A stretch of DNA of 64,000 bases from Lachancea dasiensis (Eukaryota > Ascomycota > Saccharomycetes > Saccharomycetales > Saccharomycetaceae): positions 744,001-808,000 of the forward strand of contig LT598461.1 of the NCBI GenBank assembly GCA_900074725.1, read 5' to 3'. The notes beneath the pieces are model-generated. The model was not told the origin of the DNA and did no database searches. It saw only the letters and a program-made list of their open reading frames with translations. Position 1 is the stretch's first letter. Each line of letters begins with the position of its first letter. Made by a program: the position numbers and the translations under genes. Below, piece after piece: positions 27,722 through 36,967 of the stretch.

Positions 27722-28506
27722 TCAATCTTGCCTGGTCTTTAGATACCTCTTGGTGACCTTATCCTTCTTAATTATGTAAACCGCGGCACCCCAGCCGGAA
27801 AGGGCATCGCGATCAGCTGCATTCAGCAAAGCTTGACTTATCGTCTCGAATAAATCCTCAGCTTCCAGATTGGGTTCGTACAGGGACTCGCACATACCAA
27901 AAAGTTGTTCCGACGCTGTACCACTAACCACAAAATCTTTGGCCTCGTCGATGCATCCGATCAAATCGAATCCTGCAATGTATGGCTTGCCCGTCTTAGA
28001 GTTCAGCCCGGCTACAACAGGGCCCGTGAAATAAGGTCCGAATCTTTTTTCATACAGCGTACTGGAAACTAACTGTGTTAAAGTGTCAGGCTCTATTAGA
28101 CGGTCTTCCTTAAGCTTGTAAAGGTTGGTCTTGTAACGAAACAGCTCTGACAGTGTGGTCACGTCTGTAGCGAGGCCTGTAAGGCCTAGAAATACGTGGC
28201 CATAATGGAAGATCTTCTCGAAATTATTGGCTACACCCAACGATTGACTACCTAGACGTAAATCGCAAGCAATTGCCACGCAATCCTTACCGGTCATGGC
28301 TACCACAATACCACCTACACAGAAACAGTAGTTAGCAACATTGAAAAGAAAAATGCCTAACGAGACTCCGCAGTACGGTTTCAATCCAGCATCCAGATAC
28401 GATAGTTCCTGGAGATCTTGTTCTCGAAATGTACACGTGTAACTCACTTGAGCTCCAAATGGCTAACTCATTTAAACATACCATTAATCGAACTTGGGTC
28501 TGACAT
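27722..28506 (-). CDS. PUP3: Proteasome 20S core subunit beta 3 (spliced)
   Basis: Two exons, 28482-28506 and 27722-28314, give 205 residues, exactly the length of S. cerevisiae Pup3 (YER094C). Exon 1 encodes only MSDPSSIN plus one base; exon 2 starts with GGIVVAMTGKDC. Beta 3 is a non-catalytic subunit: it has no cleaved propeptide and no N-terminal Thr, in keeping with this start. Conserved blocks include RLGSQSLGVANNFEKIF, FLGLTGLATDVTTL, GPVVAGLNSKTGKPYIAGFD, LIGCIDEAKDFVVSGTAS and ALLNAADRDALSGWGA. If the intron were ignored, an unrelated 46-residue N-terminus would be read from 28447, which is why I reject that start. Confidence 0.96.
28315..28481 (-). other. PUP3 intron (167 bp)
   Basis: On the minus strand: donor GTATGT starting at 28481, a GCTAAC branch about 25 bases before the acceptor, and acceptor GTGTAG ending at 28315. 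It splits a Gly codon (G / GT). As far as I know, S. cerevisiae PUP3 lacks this intron. Confidence 0.92.
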
Positions 28507-28557
28507 TGTTGGGAAACTTGAGTTGGTCAAGATTGACTAGTTCTTGGTTTGTATGAA

Positions 28558-28566
28558 TTTGCCACT
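28558..28566 (-). promoter_or_regulatory. Proteasome-associated control element (Rpn4 site) of PUP3
   Basis: Read towards PUP3 the site is AGTGGCAAA, matching the (A/G)GTGGCAAA PACE consensus bound by Rpn4. It lies 52 bp before the PUP3 ATG, a common place for PACE in proteasome genes. Confidence 0.65.
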
Positions 28567-28878
28567 GCTTTAAGGTATAATACATCAATCTGGGTTCCAG
28601 TAGCTCGGCGACAAAATTAATAAACATCATATTATACGATATCGGCATTTCTAGAGAGATGACCAGCACCAAGACTCGAGGAACAGCGATGTTTCGCATT
28701 GGATAACTACGGGAAACTTAATTGTCATTGTCTTCGTTAAAGTATTGTATAGCTCGAATATTGCAGTCGGCCTCTTTTTTTTTCCGTGAATATTCTAAGA
28801 CTTAGCGTGAAGTGTATCATCGATATCTTATAAAAAGATAAATAGACATATTACAGGCTCGATAGCACCAGTGCTACT
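28567..28878. other. Intergenic region PUP3-YEL1
   Basis: The rest of a 372-bp gap that carries the PUP3 promoter and the YEL1 3' end. An AT-rich stretch lies near 28775. A 71-codon minus-strand ORF at 28484-28699 overlaps the PUP3 start and is not credible. Confidence 0.45.
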
Positions 28879-30750
28879 TTATGGAGAGCCACATACTGGC
28901 CTGCAATCTTGATAGAGTTTGGATGCATTTTCTAGGGCCTTCAAGTAGACCGAGAACTTGCTGTATTGTTGGTTGAGATACAAATACTTGTTATTCCAAT
29001 TATCCATAGCTTCTTCGAAACGATCAGTTTGGCTCGAAAGGCCGCTATTATTACCTGCCCATGCCACGAGCATTTTTGGCTTCAAAGAATGGTGGTCGTC
29101 TAGTTGATTTTGTATGGTACTTGTGTAGCTTTTCAAACCTTGCAGCTGTGACTTGTAGTCCCATAATGCTATTCCCTCTTCCAAGTCTTCGAAAAATGAG
29201 TCTAGTCCTACCAGAGGCGCCCATCGTGCCAGCTTGACCTTTGAAAGGTCGGCGCCCTGGCTTAGTGAATGCGGACCCCATCCATATTCTTCATTGGAGA
29301 TCATCTCTATCTGGGCGGAGGGAATAGGCGTCATTCGAGCGCTCCAGAAATTGACGCATTCAGTCAAGTGCTTGGCCTCTGCCACTGTTTGAGTTTCAAA
29401 TAAGAAAGCGAACTTAGTGGCCGAATCTAAAGCGTGAGGGAAGTCGACTGTTACGCAAGCCGCAGTTATATTGGAATTTTCACTTGCGACAATGCTTTCC
29501 CGAGAGAATGAGGCCAAGGCACCATAAAGATTATATACGTGGCAATGGGAGTTGGCTTTCCTCAAACGTTCTAGGTCGAGCGCTCGAGACTCCTGGTGTT
29601 CCGAACCACGGCTTTTCAGCTGATGAACAAACAAGCGACCCTCCTGAACCCTGATATGCGCACTGGAGAGATGATGTGTCGAAGTGGCATGAGCATTTTC
29701 CTTGAAAAGTGAGTCCCTCGAATGTTTCTTGAACCATCCTAGAAGCTTTCGCTTTCTAGAATGTAGCTGTGCCAACAATTGTGGAGTAGAGCTATGAGCA
29801 TTCGACGTTTCCTGGTAATGAACGACAGTGTCGATGAGCCATGGTGTATGATCTCTGTTCCGCATTTCTACGTCGAATGGCTCCTCGATGTAAAGTCTTT
29901 GGAGGGGAAGATTATTTCGCAATCGAAAATTACTGGTGGTGGCGGTATCTCGCGACGTAAATGTGCCCATACTACTAGGAGTGGAGCCAGTAGATTGGTT
30001 TGAATGTAACCTTTCCAGAGAACTGCCCTTCATTGACAGCATAGAGAGCTTTTTCATGTTGTTTGAACTACTTCGTGTGAGGCGTGTTCCTGCCCGGCTA
30101 ATGAGAGGTTTTCGGGTATTCGGCGCGTTCGATCGTAAAAGAGGCAATTGTTCTCTCTCTAGAGAGAGGTATGAACCACCCAGCTCTTTCCTAAAAGTGG
30201 GCACATCTATTTCAGGACACTCCTGTTCAAGCGCATATATGGTATTATCTTGAAATTGCTGAAGTGTGAATTTACAATCCGCAGCGTCACTGTGCAAAGT
30301 AGAGTTTAGCATGAGCAAAGCAAACATTACTATATGGCATAGTCTATAATTCTCCAAGTAATGAGGTTTCCGATGAGCCTGTAGCCAATGCTGAGCTAGT
30401 CCCTCGAGTATGGTATCAATGTTGGCTGCTTCGGCAATGAAATATATGCTGGTGGAGAGTTTTCTAAGTGTCCCTGTTAGAGAGCCGGGCAATGGTTGTA
30501 AGAGGAGCAGGAATTCATGTAAAACGGGGCCATTGCCGGTTGATCCCAGGAAATTTGCATATTCTTTGTAGTCAATTTTGTCGTAGCGGCCCGATAAGAT
30601 GCGAACGGCAGTGTTTTTGGCTTCTGGGTATGATGTTGAGTTTCCCACAATTTCGTGGATGTTGGCAATTTTTGGCGACGGCGTCAATATGCCTTCTGCA
30701 GGCGGCAGGGCCTGCTCAGAGGGGTGGTCCACGGCAGCAGCACTGGCCAT
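28879..30750 (-). CDS. YEL1: Yel1, Sec7-domain exchange factor for Arf3
   Basis: A 623-residue guanine-nucleotide exchange factor (YBL060W). In S. cerevisiae it activates Arf3 at the plasma membrane of the bud. The Sec7 domain fills about residues 45-200. The glutamic-finger region reads FIAEAANIDTIL, so E107 is the likely catalytic finger, although the usual LPGEAQ motif around it has diverged. Sec7 motif 2 reads LMLNSTLHSDA. A Ser/Thr-rich linker follows, and then a PH-like domain in the C-terminal half (from about EEPFDVEMRNRDHTPW). That layout matches Yel1. Position next to PUP3 and RAD51 agrees with the ancestral order. Confidence 0.92.
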   Translation of the reverse strand: MASAAAVDHPSEQALPPAEGILTPSPKIANIHEIVGNSTSYPEAKNTAVRILSGRYDKIDYKEYANFLGSTGNGPVLHEFLLLLQPLPGSLTGTLRKLSTSIYFIAEAANIDTILEGLAQHWLQAHRKPHYLENYRLCHIVMFALLMLNSTLHSDAADCKFTLQQFQDNTIYALEQECPEIDVPTFRKELGGSYLSLEREQLPLLRSNAPNTRKPLISRAGTRLTRSSSNNMKKLSMLSMKGSSLERLHSNQSTGSTPSSMGTFTSRDTATTSNFRLRNNLPLQRLYIEEPFDVEMRNRDHTPWLIDTVVHYQETSNAHSSTPQLLAQLHSRKRKLLGWFKKHSRDSLFKENAHATSTHHLSSAHIRVQEGRLFVHQLKSRGSEHQESRALDLERLRKANSHCHVYNLYGALASFSRESIVASENSNITAACVTVDFPHALDSATKFAFLFETQTVAEAKHLTECVNFWSARMTPIPSAQIEMISNEEYGWGPHSLSQGADLSKVKLARWAPLVGLDSFFEDLEEGIALWDYKSQLQGLKSYTSTIQNQLDDHHSLKPKMLVAWAGNNSGLSSQTDRFEEAMDNWNNKYLYLNQQYSKFSVYLKALENASKLYQDCRPVCGSP

Positions 30751-31587
30751 TGACTATAAATTCCGGGATATGCTGGTAAGCTCTTTGTGTCTCTAAAGGC
30801 TTGCTGATAGACTGCTTGAGGTTATAAGAACTTACACGCCAGCTTATCATTTTTCGTGCAAAAGTACCGCAGTAAACGGCCTGTTGAATAGGCGAGCTGA
30901 ACCAATTCAGCTGATGGCCAGTTAGTGAGTCTCCTTGCGCTCTAAGGACGCCTCGTGAGATCTAACTTGAATCTTTTTTGTTTGCTTCTATCATTAAGAG
31001 CAAGGTGTTTCAAATTGCCGATCAAGAATTGTGGACAAGTTCTCAGTAAACTTGGATACTTAGCAGCGATCAGAGAGTATACCAGCGTGCTTCTGATCTA
31101 GCATTTAATAATGGTGGCTTTTTTGGAGCTCCTGTACCTATGGCCTGGATGAAACAATTTTCTAGACATCTGCTTCTTAATGAGTGTACAATACGTCCGA
31201 AAAGTCATAGTAACGACTTCTCAAGCCTGCGTGAAAGTGCACATTGAAGTCCTGGGCGTAGTCTAATGAATTTATGGTTGTTTAGAGTACCAAGAACTAC
31301 ATCTCGAAAAGTCATGATAATAAGCATTGACTCGCCAGCTTACTACAAAGCATGGAAATGCTTCGAGCTGTTGTAGAAAAAAAGATTAGAAAGTCTTGAT
31401 TTATCCTGTACAATTTTTGCTTATTGGAGGGCCTTTCTGACCTTGGACTTTGAGTTCGATTCAATTCACGCGAAAAGTGTTCATATTTATATGATTATTT
31501 ACGTGTCGCGTCCTCATCAACTTAATAAAAGCGATGTCTTCCAACTGAATAAACACCAAGTACATTCGCTATAGGAGACAAAAAAAC
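30751..31587. other. Intergenic region YEL1-RAD51 with MluI/SCB-like cell-cycle site
   Basis: An 837-bp divergent promoter region. CACGCGAAAA at 31467-31476 combines the MCB core (ACGCG) with the SCB ending (CGAAA). It stands about 110 bp before the RAD51 ATG, where an MBF/SBF site is expected, since RAD51 is a G1/S gene in S. cerevisiae. An A-rich run (GAAAAAAAGATTAG) is near 31378. No RNA gene or repeat was seen. Confidence 0.5.
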
Positions 31588-32736
31588 ATGTCTTTAGAGG
31601 CAGAAACAGCTTTTCAGGACTCGCAAGCTGGCGAGCAAGATCTGGGAACACGAAATGGCGGTCTTTCAGGAGTAGGTGATAGTACAGATGGCCAACTCTT
31701 TGTGGGCCAACAGGACAACAACGACTCTCATGGAGATCAGGAGGATAGCGAAGACGCAGCACTGGTGTCATTCGTGCCATTGGAGCGGCTCCAGATCAAC
31801 GGAATCTCAGCGCTGGACCTGAAAAAACTGCGAGAGAACGGTCTGCACACCGCAGAGGCGGTGGCGTACGCGCCTCGCAAACAACTACTGGAAATCAAAG
31901 GTATTTCGGAAGCTAAAGCTGACAGATTGCTTAACGAGGCAGCACGACTGGTACCTATGGGATTCGTCACCGCGGCCGACTTCCATATGCGGCGTTCTGA
32001 GATGATCTGCTTGACCACGGGCTCGAAAAACCTGGATACTCTGTTGGGGGGTGGTGTGGAAACAGGGTCCATTACAGAGCTGTTCGGGGAGTTTCGGACC
32101 GGTAAGTCGCAGCTGTGCCATACGCTGGCTGTCACTTGTCAGATCCCGCTCGATATGGGCGGAGGAGAGGGCAAATGCCTGTACATCGACACGGAGGGAA
32201 CTTTTCGGCCTATCAGGTTGGTCTCTATCGCCCAACGGTTTGGCTTGGACCCGGACGATGCCCTCAATAACGTTGCGTATGCTAGGGCCTATAATGCAGA
32301 CCACCAGCTCCGGTTGTTGGACGCGGCAGCGCAGATGATGAGCGAGTCACGTTTTTCCCTTATTGTGGTGGACTCCATCATGGCTCTGTACCGTACCGAT
32401 TTCGCAGGGCGTGGTGAGTTGAGTGCCCGGCAGATGCACTTGGCAAAATTTATGCGGGCCTTACAAAGGTTGGCCGATCAATTTGGGGTCGCGGTGGTCG
32501 TTACGAACCAGGTGGTGGCCCAAGTAGACGGCGGGATGACCTTCAATCCCGATCCCAAAAAACCCATTGGAGGAAATATCATGGCACACTCATCCACAAC
32601 GCGTCTGGGCTTCAAGAAGGGCAGAGGGTGTCAAAGAATATGCAAAGTCGTCGATTCGCCGTGTTTGCCGGAGGCCGAGTGTGTTTTTGCTATCTATGAG
32701 GACGGTATTGGTGATCCACGAGAAGAAGACGAATAA
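31588..32736 (+). CDS. RAD51: Rad51 recombinase
   Basis: A 382-residue strand-exchange ATPase of homologous recombination (400 in S. cerevisiae; the shortening lies in the disordered N-terminus). A helix-hairpin-helix DNA-binding domain is visible at about residues 65-125 ([32 protein letters not shown]). The RecA core follows, with Walker [10 protein letters not shown] (near residue 167), Walker B SLIVVDS (near residue 257), the polymerisation and DNA-binding loops [12 protein letters not shown] and VVAQVDGG, and the invariant end [19 protein letters not shown]. Codons CTG at conserved leucines (NLDTLLGG) show that CTG is read as Leu. GC content is higher than in the neighbours, without other signs of transfer. 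Confidence 0.98.
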   Translation: MSLEAETAFQDSQAGEQDLGTRNGGLSGVGDSTDGQLFVGQQDNNDSHGDQEDSEDAALVSFVPLERLQINGISALDLKKLRENGLHTAEAVAYAPRKQLLEIKGISEAKADRLLNEAARLVPMGFVTAADFHMRRSEMICLTTGSKNLDTLLGGGVETGSITELFGEFRTGKSQLCHTLAVTCQIPLDMGGGEGKCLYIDTEGTFRPIRLVSIAQRFGLDPDDALNNVAYARAYNADHQLRLLDAAAQMMSESRFSLIVVDSIMALYRTDFAGRGELSARQMHLAKFMRALQRLADQFGVAVVVTNQVVAQVDGGMTFNPDPKKPIGGNIMAHSSTTRLGFKKGRGCQRICKVVDSPCLPEAECVFAIYEDGIGDPREEDE

Positions 32737-33106
32737 ATGAAAGGATGAATGAATAAATCGAGCGTGTCATCGGCCCGTCAACTGTCCTTCTGATCGTTCC
32801 TCTATCCTCCCATCCAGTCGCTTTTCCCGTCGCTTATCAATGCGTTTCTACTCGTCTCTTTAGTTGTTCCTCTACTCAATGCTATGGTTGCGGCCGAATT
32901 TCTGCTAAATTTGAAGTTTCGAATTTCATTTTAGACGGCGAGAAAATTTCACCTCGCAACGATAAAGTGACCACGATTGAAGAGCTTCGAACAGATTAAC
33001 AAATGTTGAAAGCTTCGGCGTTCTGCAAAGGGGTTTTCAAGGTCTTTGGTATCGACTAGCGAGCCCTGGAAGGCGCTGAATAGACCTACCTTGCAAACCA
33101 GTGTAA
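32737..33106. other. Intergenic region RAD51-SKT5
   Basis: A 370-bp tandem gap holding the RAD51 3' end and the SKT5 promoter. No site is nameable with confidence. Confidence 0.45.
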
Positions 33107-35079
33107 ATGGCTACGACAGAGCACCCATACCGTCGAAACTTGGCGTCGGCAACTCCGGTGAAGCTCAGCACGACAAACAAGGGTCACAATGAGGCATTGG
33201 TGGCTCAACAATCAGAACATGAGGAGAATATAGAGCTCAGTGAACCGCCGAGTGGCACAGTTGCGTCACCTCGTCCGTTTGCAACGCCAGAAGCCGTCCA
33301 GTACCATCGCAAGTCTGAATCGTCGCCTGCGCCTTCGAGTTTCGTATCGCCGAACTCATCGCGCTCCAATTTGAATGCCTCCAGCAGCAGTGCCGTTGAG
33401 CTGCGTACAGGATCCGAGAACGGGATGTCGAGCCACGCTCGCAGAGCCCACAGATCGCTGGATCTTTCGCATTTATTTTTGTTGGACAACAAGGACACGC
33501 GATTCACGGCCACGAATGAAAGTGTGGCGGATCTCTCGCACCAGATGGTAGGCCAGTATCTTGGCGAGGCTCACAATTCGTCACTGGTTCCCCGTTTGAA
33601 GACAATTGAAATGTACAAGCAAAACGTAAAGAAATCAAAGGATCCCGACGTGCTGTTCCAGTATGCACAGTATATGCTTCAAACTGCGCTTACAATCGAT
33701 CCCACGGAAGAGGTTGAAGAAAACTCGACCTCTGCCGAAGGTAAGCAGGAGACAGTGTCCCAGCAAGAGATGCGCAAGCAGTTTCTCAAAGAGGCTCAGG
33801 TGTACCTCAAAAAGCTCAGCGTGAAAGGCTATTCAGATGCACAATATTTGCTGGGAGACGCATATTCGTCAGGTGCGTTCGGAAGAGTAAACAACAAAGA
33901 CGCGTTTGTATTGTTCCAGTCTGCCGCCAAGCACGGGCATGTGGAAAGTGCTTTTAGGACAGCGCATTGTTTTGAAGAGGGATTAGGCACTACTCGAGAC
34001 TCTAGAAGAGCGGTCGAATTCTTGAAATTTGCTGCAAGCAGGAATCACACCTCGGCTATGTACAAACTGGGCTTGTTTTCGTTTTATGGTCGAATGGGAC
34101 TTCCAAACGAGGTTACCACTAAGCAAAATGGTATCAAATGGCTGTCCCGTGCTGCAGCTCGTGCTACTGAACTTACGAGTGCCGCTCCCTATGAACTCGC
34201 CAAAATATACAAAAATGGATTTTTGGACATTATCATACCAGATCTTAAGTATGCCATGGAGCTGTATATTCAGGCAGCTTCCCTAGGTCACGCTCAGTCG
34301 GCAACTGGTCTGGGCAAGATCTACGAAGCAGGTAACGAAGTCGTTCCCCCAGACACCAGTCTAAGTGTGCACTACTATACACAAGCGGCATTGTTGGGGG
34401 AGCCGCACGCCATGTTAGGGCTGTGTGCGTGGTATTTGATGGGCGCGGAGCCTGTTCTTGAAAAAGACGAGAAGGAGGCCTTCCAGTGGGCTTTGAAAGC
34501 TGCTAAATTGGGGCTCGGGAAGGCCCAATTCACGGTCGGTTACTTCTATGAGAAGGGCCGCGGCTGCAGCGTTGAACCCAAGAGCGCTCGGTATTGGTAC
34601 GAGCTCGCTGCAAAAAACAACGACTCGCGTGCCTTGAACAAGCTCAACGATCAAAATGTCCCGCTTCACAGAAAACAGAAGAGTTTGACTGCTTTGAACT
34701 TGTTCTCGTCTGCGTCGGCCGCCAATCTACTGGAAACCGATGCAGGGACCCCGCCAAAGCTGGCCCAAGCGCATACTTCCAACCAACTCTCGGTGCAGGC
34801 GCCATCAGAGCTTAGTGGCACAGGTAGTGGCCAAGCCAACTCCGTTCCTGTCCAGGGTGACACGACTGAAACATCGACGGCACCCGAACAGCCACTTGCT
34901 TCTAGCCCTCCGACCGCGTTCCAGTTGGTCGGAGACGAACGTGCCACGGAAGATACGGCCAAACCAGAAACCGGTGCAAAGAAGGAAGATTTGGATAACT
35001 CGGCTAATACGTCGTCGGTCAAGAAAAGCAAGAAAAAAATGGTTCAAAGAAGAAAGACAAGAAATGCGTGATAATGTAA
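33107..35079 (+). CDS. SKT5: Skt5/Chs4, chitin synthase III activator; C-terminal CAAX box displaced to another frame
   Basis: The activator and bud-neck anchor of chitin synthase Chs3, pre-duplication counterpart of SKT5 (YBL061C) and SHC1 (YER096W). The frame from 33107 stops at 35071 after 654 residues. A Ser/Thr-rich N-terminus precedes Sel1-like repeats over about residues 235-510 (AQYLLGDAYSSGAFGRVNNK, SAMYKLGLFSFYG, AQFTVGYFYEKGRGC). S. cerevisiae Skt5 ends in a farnesylated CVIM box. Here that frame ends QRRKTRNA with no such box, but the frame one base back ends SKKKDKKCVIM with a stop at 35077-35079, joined at a run of seven A (35033-35039). A one-base loss in that run, in the assembly or in nature, is the likely cause. 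Confidence 0.93.
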
Positions 35080-35765
35080 AGCTTCGAGCGTGCGCATAGT
35101 CTAGTTGGAACCATTTTTTTTTGTCATACCCATCCCATATACAATTGCATTTAAATACAAGTAATCATATAGTAACATATATAATGTCTAAGCTCAAATT
35201 TCAAAACCCACGTTTGTCACCAAAACATAAAATAAAACAGGAATTGACTTGAGGAAGGAACGCCAGTAACAACCAAGACAGCCCACACAACTTGTTGGGG
35301 TGAGGCTTCGCGAATTGTTGCTGCCACTCTCGCTAGCCTACGTTACATAATAAGCATACGAACAATTAAGTAAGTGAATCTGTCACCCGCGAGGTGCTGC
35401 AAACTCAAATTTTCCCGTCGGCTAATAAGCCCGCCAGCTGATCGTATTTTCATCAACAGCCCAATGTCATTCACCCACTTTTCAGCCATCATCATCCTAT
35501 TCGTCCTGTTCATACTTTCGTTATGTCTGACATTGGGCCAATTTCATGTGACAGGTCCAATCGCTGGCTTGGTCAGCCAAGAAGCCACAACAACATATGG
35601 TGACAAATTTTGCGCATCCATGGCTAAAGGGACACGACTTCTTGTATCGATATATAATGTAATCGCAAGTGTCTATTGTATGGAACCGTTCTCAACCTTG
35701 TCTCATACCTCTTGTTCAAAAGTAAGAATCTCACGAGCACTCAATTGTTCTCCATAGTCATCACC
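35080..35765. other. Intergenic region SKT5-PRX1
   Basis: About 690 bp. AT-rich 3' flank of SKT5 (T9 run near 35116, poly-A signals), then the PRX1 promoter. A 97-codon ATG frame at 35464-35757 with a hydrophobic N-terminal stretch (SAIIILFVLFILSLCLTLG) ends 6 bp before the PRX1 ATG; I do not recognise it. In S. cerevisiae KIP1 (YBL063W) lies in this interval, and no trace of it is visible here. Confidence 0.45.
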
Positions 35766-36509
35766 ATGTTCCGCTCCCTTTTATCGGTTAAGAAGCCTGT
35801 TCAACAGCAGAGCCTGTTGAAAACCAGCGTCAGAATGATCAGAACGTTCAATCAGGAAGAGCAACCAAGAATCAGAATCAATTCCTTGGCTCCCAACTTC
35901 ACAGCAGACTCCACACAAGGCAAGTTGAACCTCCACGAGTACCTGGGGAACTCGTGGGGTGTGTTATTCTCGCACCCCGCTGACTTCACGCCAGTGTGCA
36001 CAACCGAATTGGGCGCGTTCGCCAAGTTGAAACCCGACTTCGACAAGCGCAATGTGAAGCTGATCGGACTTTCCGCAGAAGAGGTGGACAAACACCAAAC
36101 TTGGATCAAGGACATCGAGGAGATTAGCGCACTCGACAAGTTCTCTTTTCCAATCATTGGTGATTCCAGCCGCGAAGTAGCCTTCTTGTACGACATGGTG
36201 GACGAAGAGGGCTTCAAAAACTTGAGCAACGGCATTGTAGCCACCATCAGATCGGTGTACGTGATCGACCCCTCCAAAAAAGTGCGTTTAATCATTACCT
36301 ACCCTGCGTCCGTAGGCAGAAACTCCTCGGAGGTGCTGCGTGTTATTGATGCTTTGCAAAAGGGTGACTCTAAGGGTGTGGTAACGCCTATCAACTGGCA
36401 GGTTGGTGACGATGTTATCATCCCACCAACCGTTTCAGACGCTGCTGCTAAGGAGAAATTTGGAGACTTCAACACCGTCAAGCCCTACTTGCGTTACACC
36501 AAAGCCTGA
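35766..36509 (+). CDS. PRX1: Mitochondrial 1-Cys peroxiredoxin
   Basis: A 247-residue thioredoxin-fold peroxidase that removes peroxides in mitochondria (YBL064C). The start at 35766 gives a basic, Ser-rich presequence (MFRSLLSVKKPVQQQSLLK). The peroxidatic cysteine is C78 in HPADFTPVCTTELGAF. The 1-Cys (Prx6) class is shown by the long C-terminal domain with PSKKVRLIITYPASVGRN and VIDALQKGD and by the absence of a C-terminal resolving Cys. An in-frame ATG 90 bases upstream would put an unrelated hydrophobic peptide before the presequence, so I reject it. Confidence 0.96.
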   Translation: MFRSLLSVKKPVQQQSLLKTSVRMIRTFNQEEQPRIRINSLAPNFTADSTQGKLNLHEYLGNSWGVLFSHPADFTPVCTTELGAFAKLKPDFDKRNVKLIGLSAEEVDKHQTWIKDIEEISALDKFSFPIIGDSSREVAFLYDMVDEEGFKNLSNGIVATIRSVYVIDPSKKVRLIITYPASVGRNSSEVLRVIDALQKGDSKGVVTPINWQVGDDVIIPPTVSDAAAKEKFGDFNTVKPYLRYTKA

Positions 36510-36967
36510 TTTTACGGACAGGTTTGTTCATACGTTTACGTACACTATACGAGGTCTACCATGATGACGAAATAACATTCATTCAAGAGAATTTGTGAAC
36601 CGTACTGGTACCGTTCGAATCCTGAAGTTGTCGACTTCTCCATAAGCTCAAAGACACTTTTCAAGTTATCATCCTGAAGTGCTCGCTGGCAAGTTTGTCC
36701 TTGTCATTTTTGTGTCGATGTCGAAGCGATGAGCTTGCCCAGATTCTCTTATAGATAGCCGTTAAAAAATTAGTTACGACCTCATCAATAATAAATTACC
36801 TCAGAACATACAACAGCCTCACATTTACATATAAACACCGCGAAACTAAGGCCTTCATCCACCGGAGCTCACGGAATCAACTGCTGGTATATCACTTGGT
36901 GAATTATATTTATTATTCGTGGTGTGTTTTCCGGTGCTATTCGAGTTTGGTCGTTGATCTCAATGTA
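36510..36967. other. Intergenic region PRX1-SEF1
   Basis: About 460 bp with the PRX1 3' flank and the SEF1 promoter. A C-box-like ATGATGA and a CTGA occur around 36560-36630, but no closing stem is present. TATA-like ATATAAAC is near 36830. Confidence 0.45.

Noticed and set aside
28315-28447. The longer unspliced N-terminus for PUP3 from an ATG at 28447
   Set aside because: The sequence is unrelated to beta 3 subunits, while the spliced model restores the exact family start and length.
35374-35757. A frame with a hydrophobic stretch just before PRX1
   Set aside because: The long version starts with GTG. The ATG version of 97 codons ends six bases before the PRX1 start and shows no family resemblance. 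It is left as a remark in the spacer entry.
36555-36635. A second possible C/D snoRNA (ATGATGA followed by CTGA) after PRX1
   Set aside because: There is no terminal stem and no guide with a clear rRNA match; it lies in the PRX1 3' flank and looks like chance.
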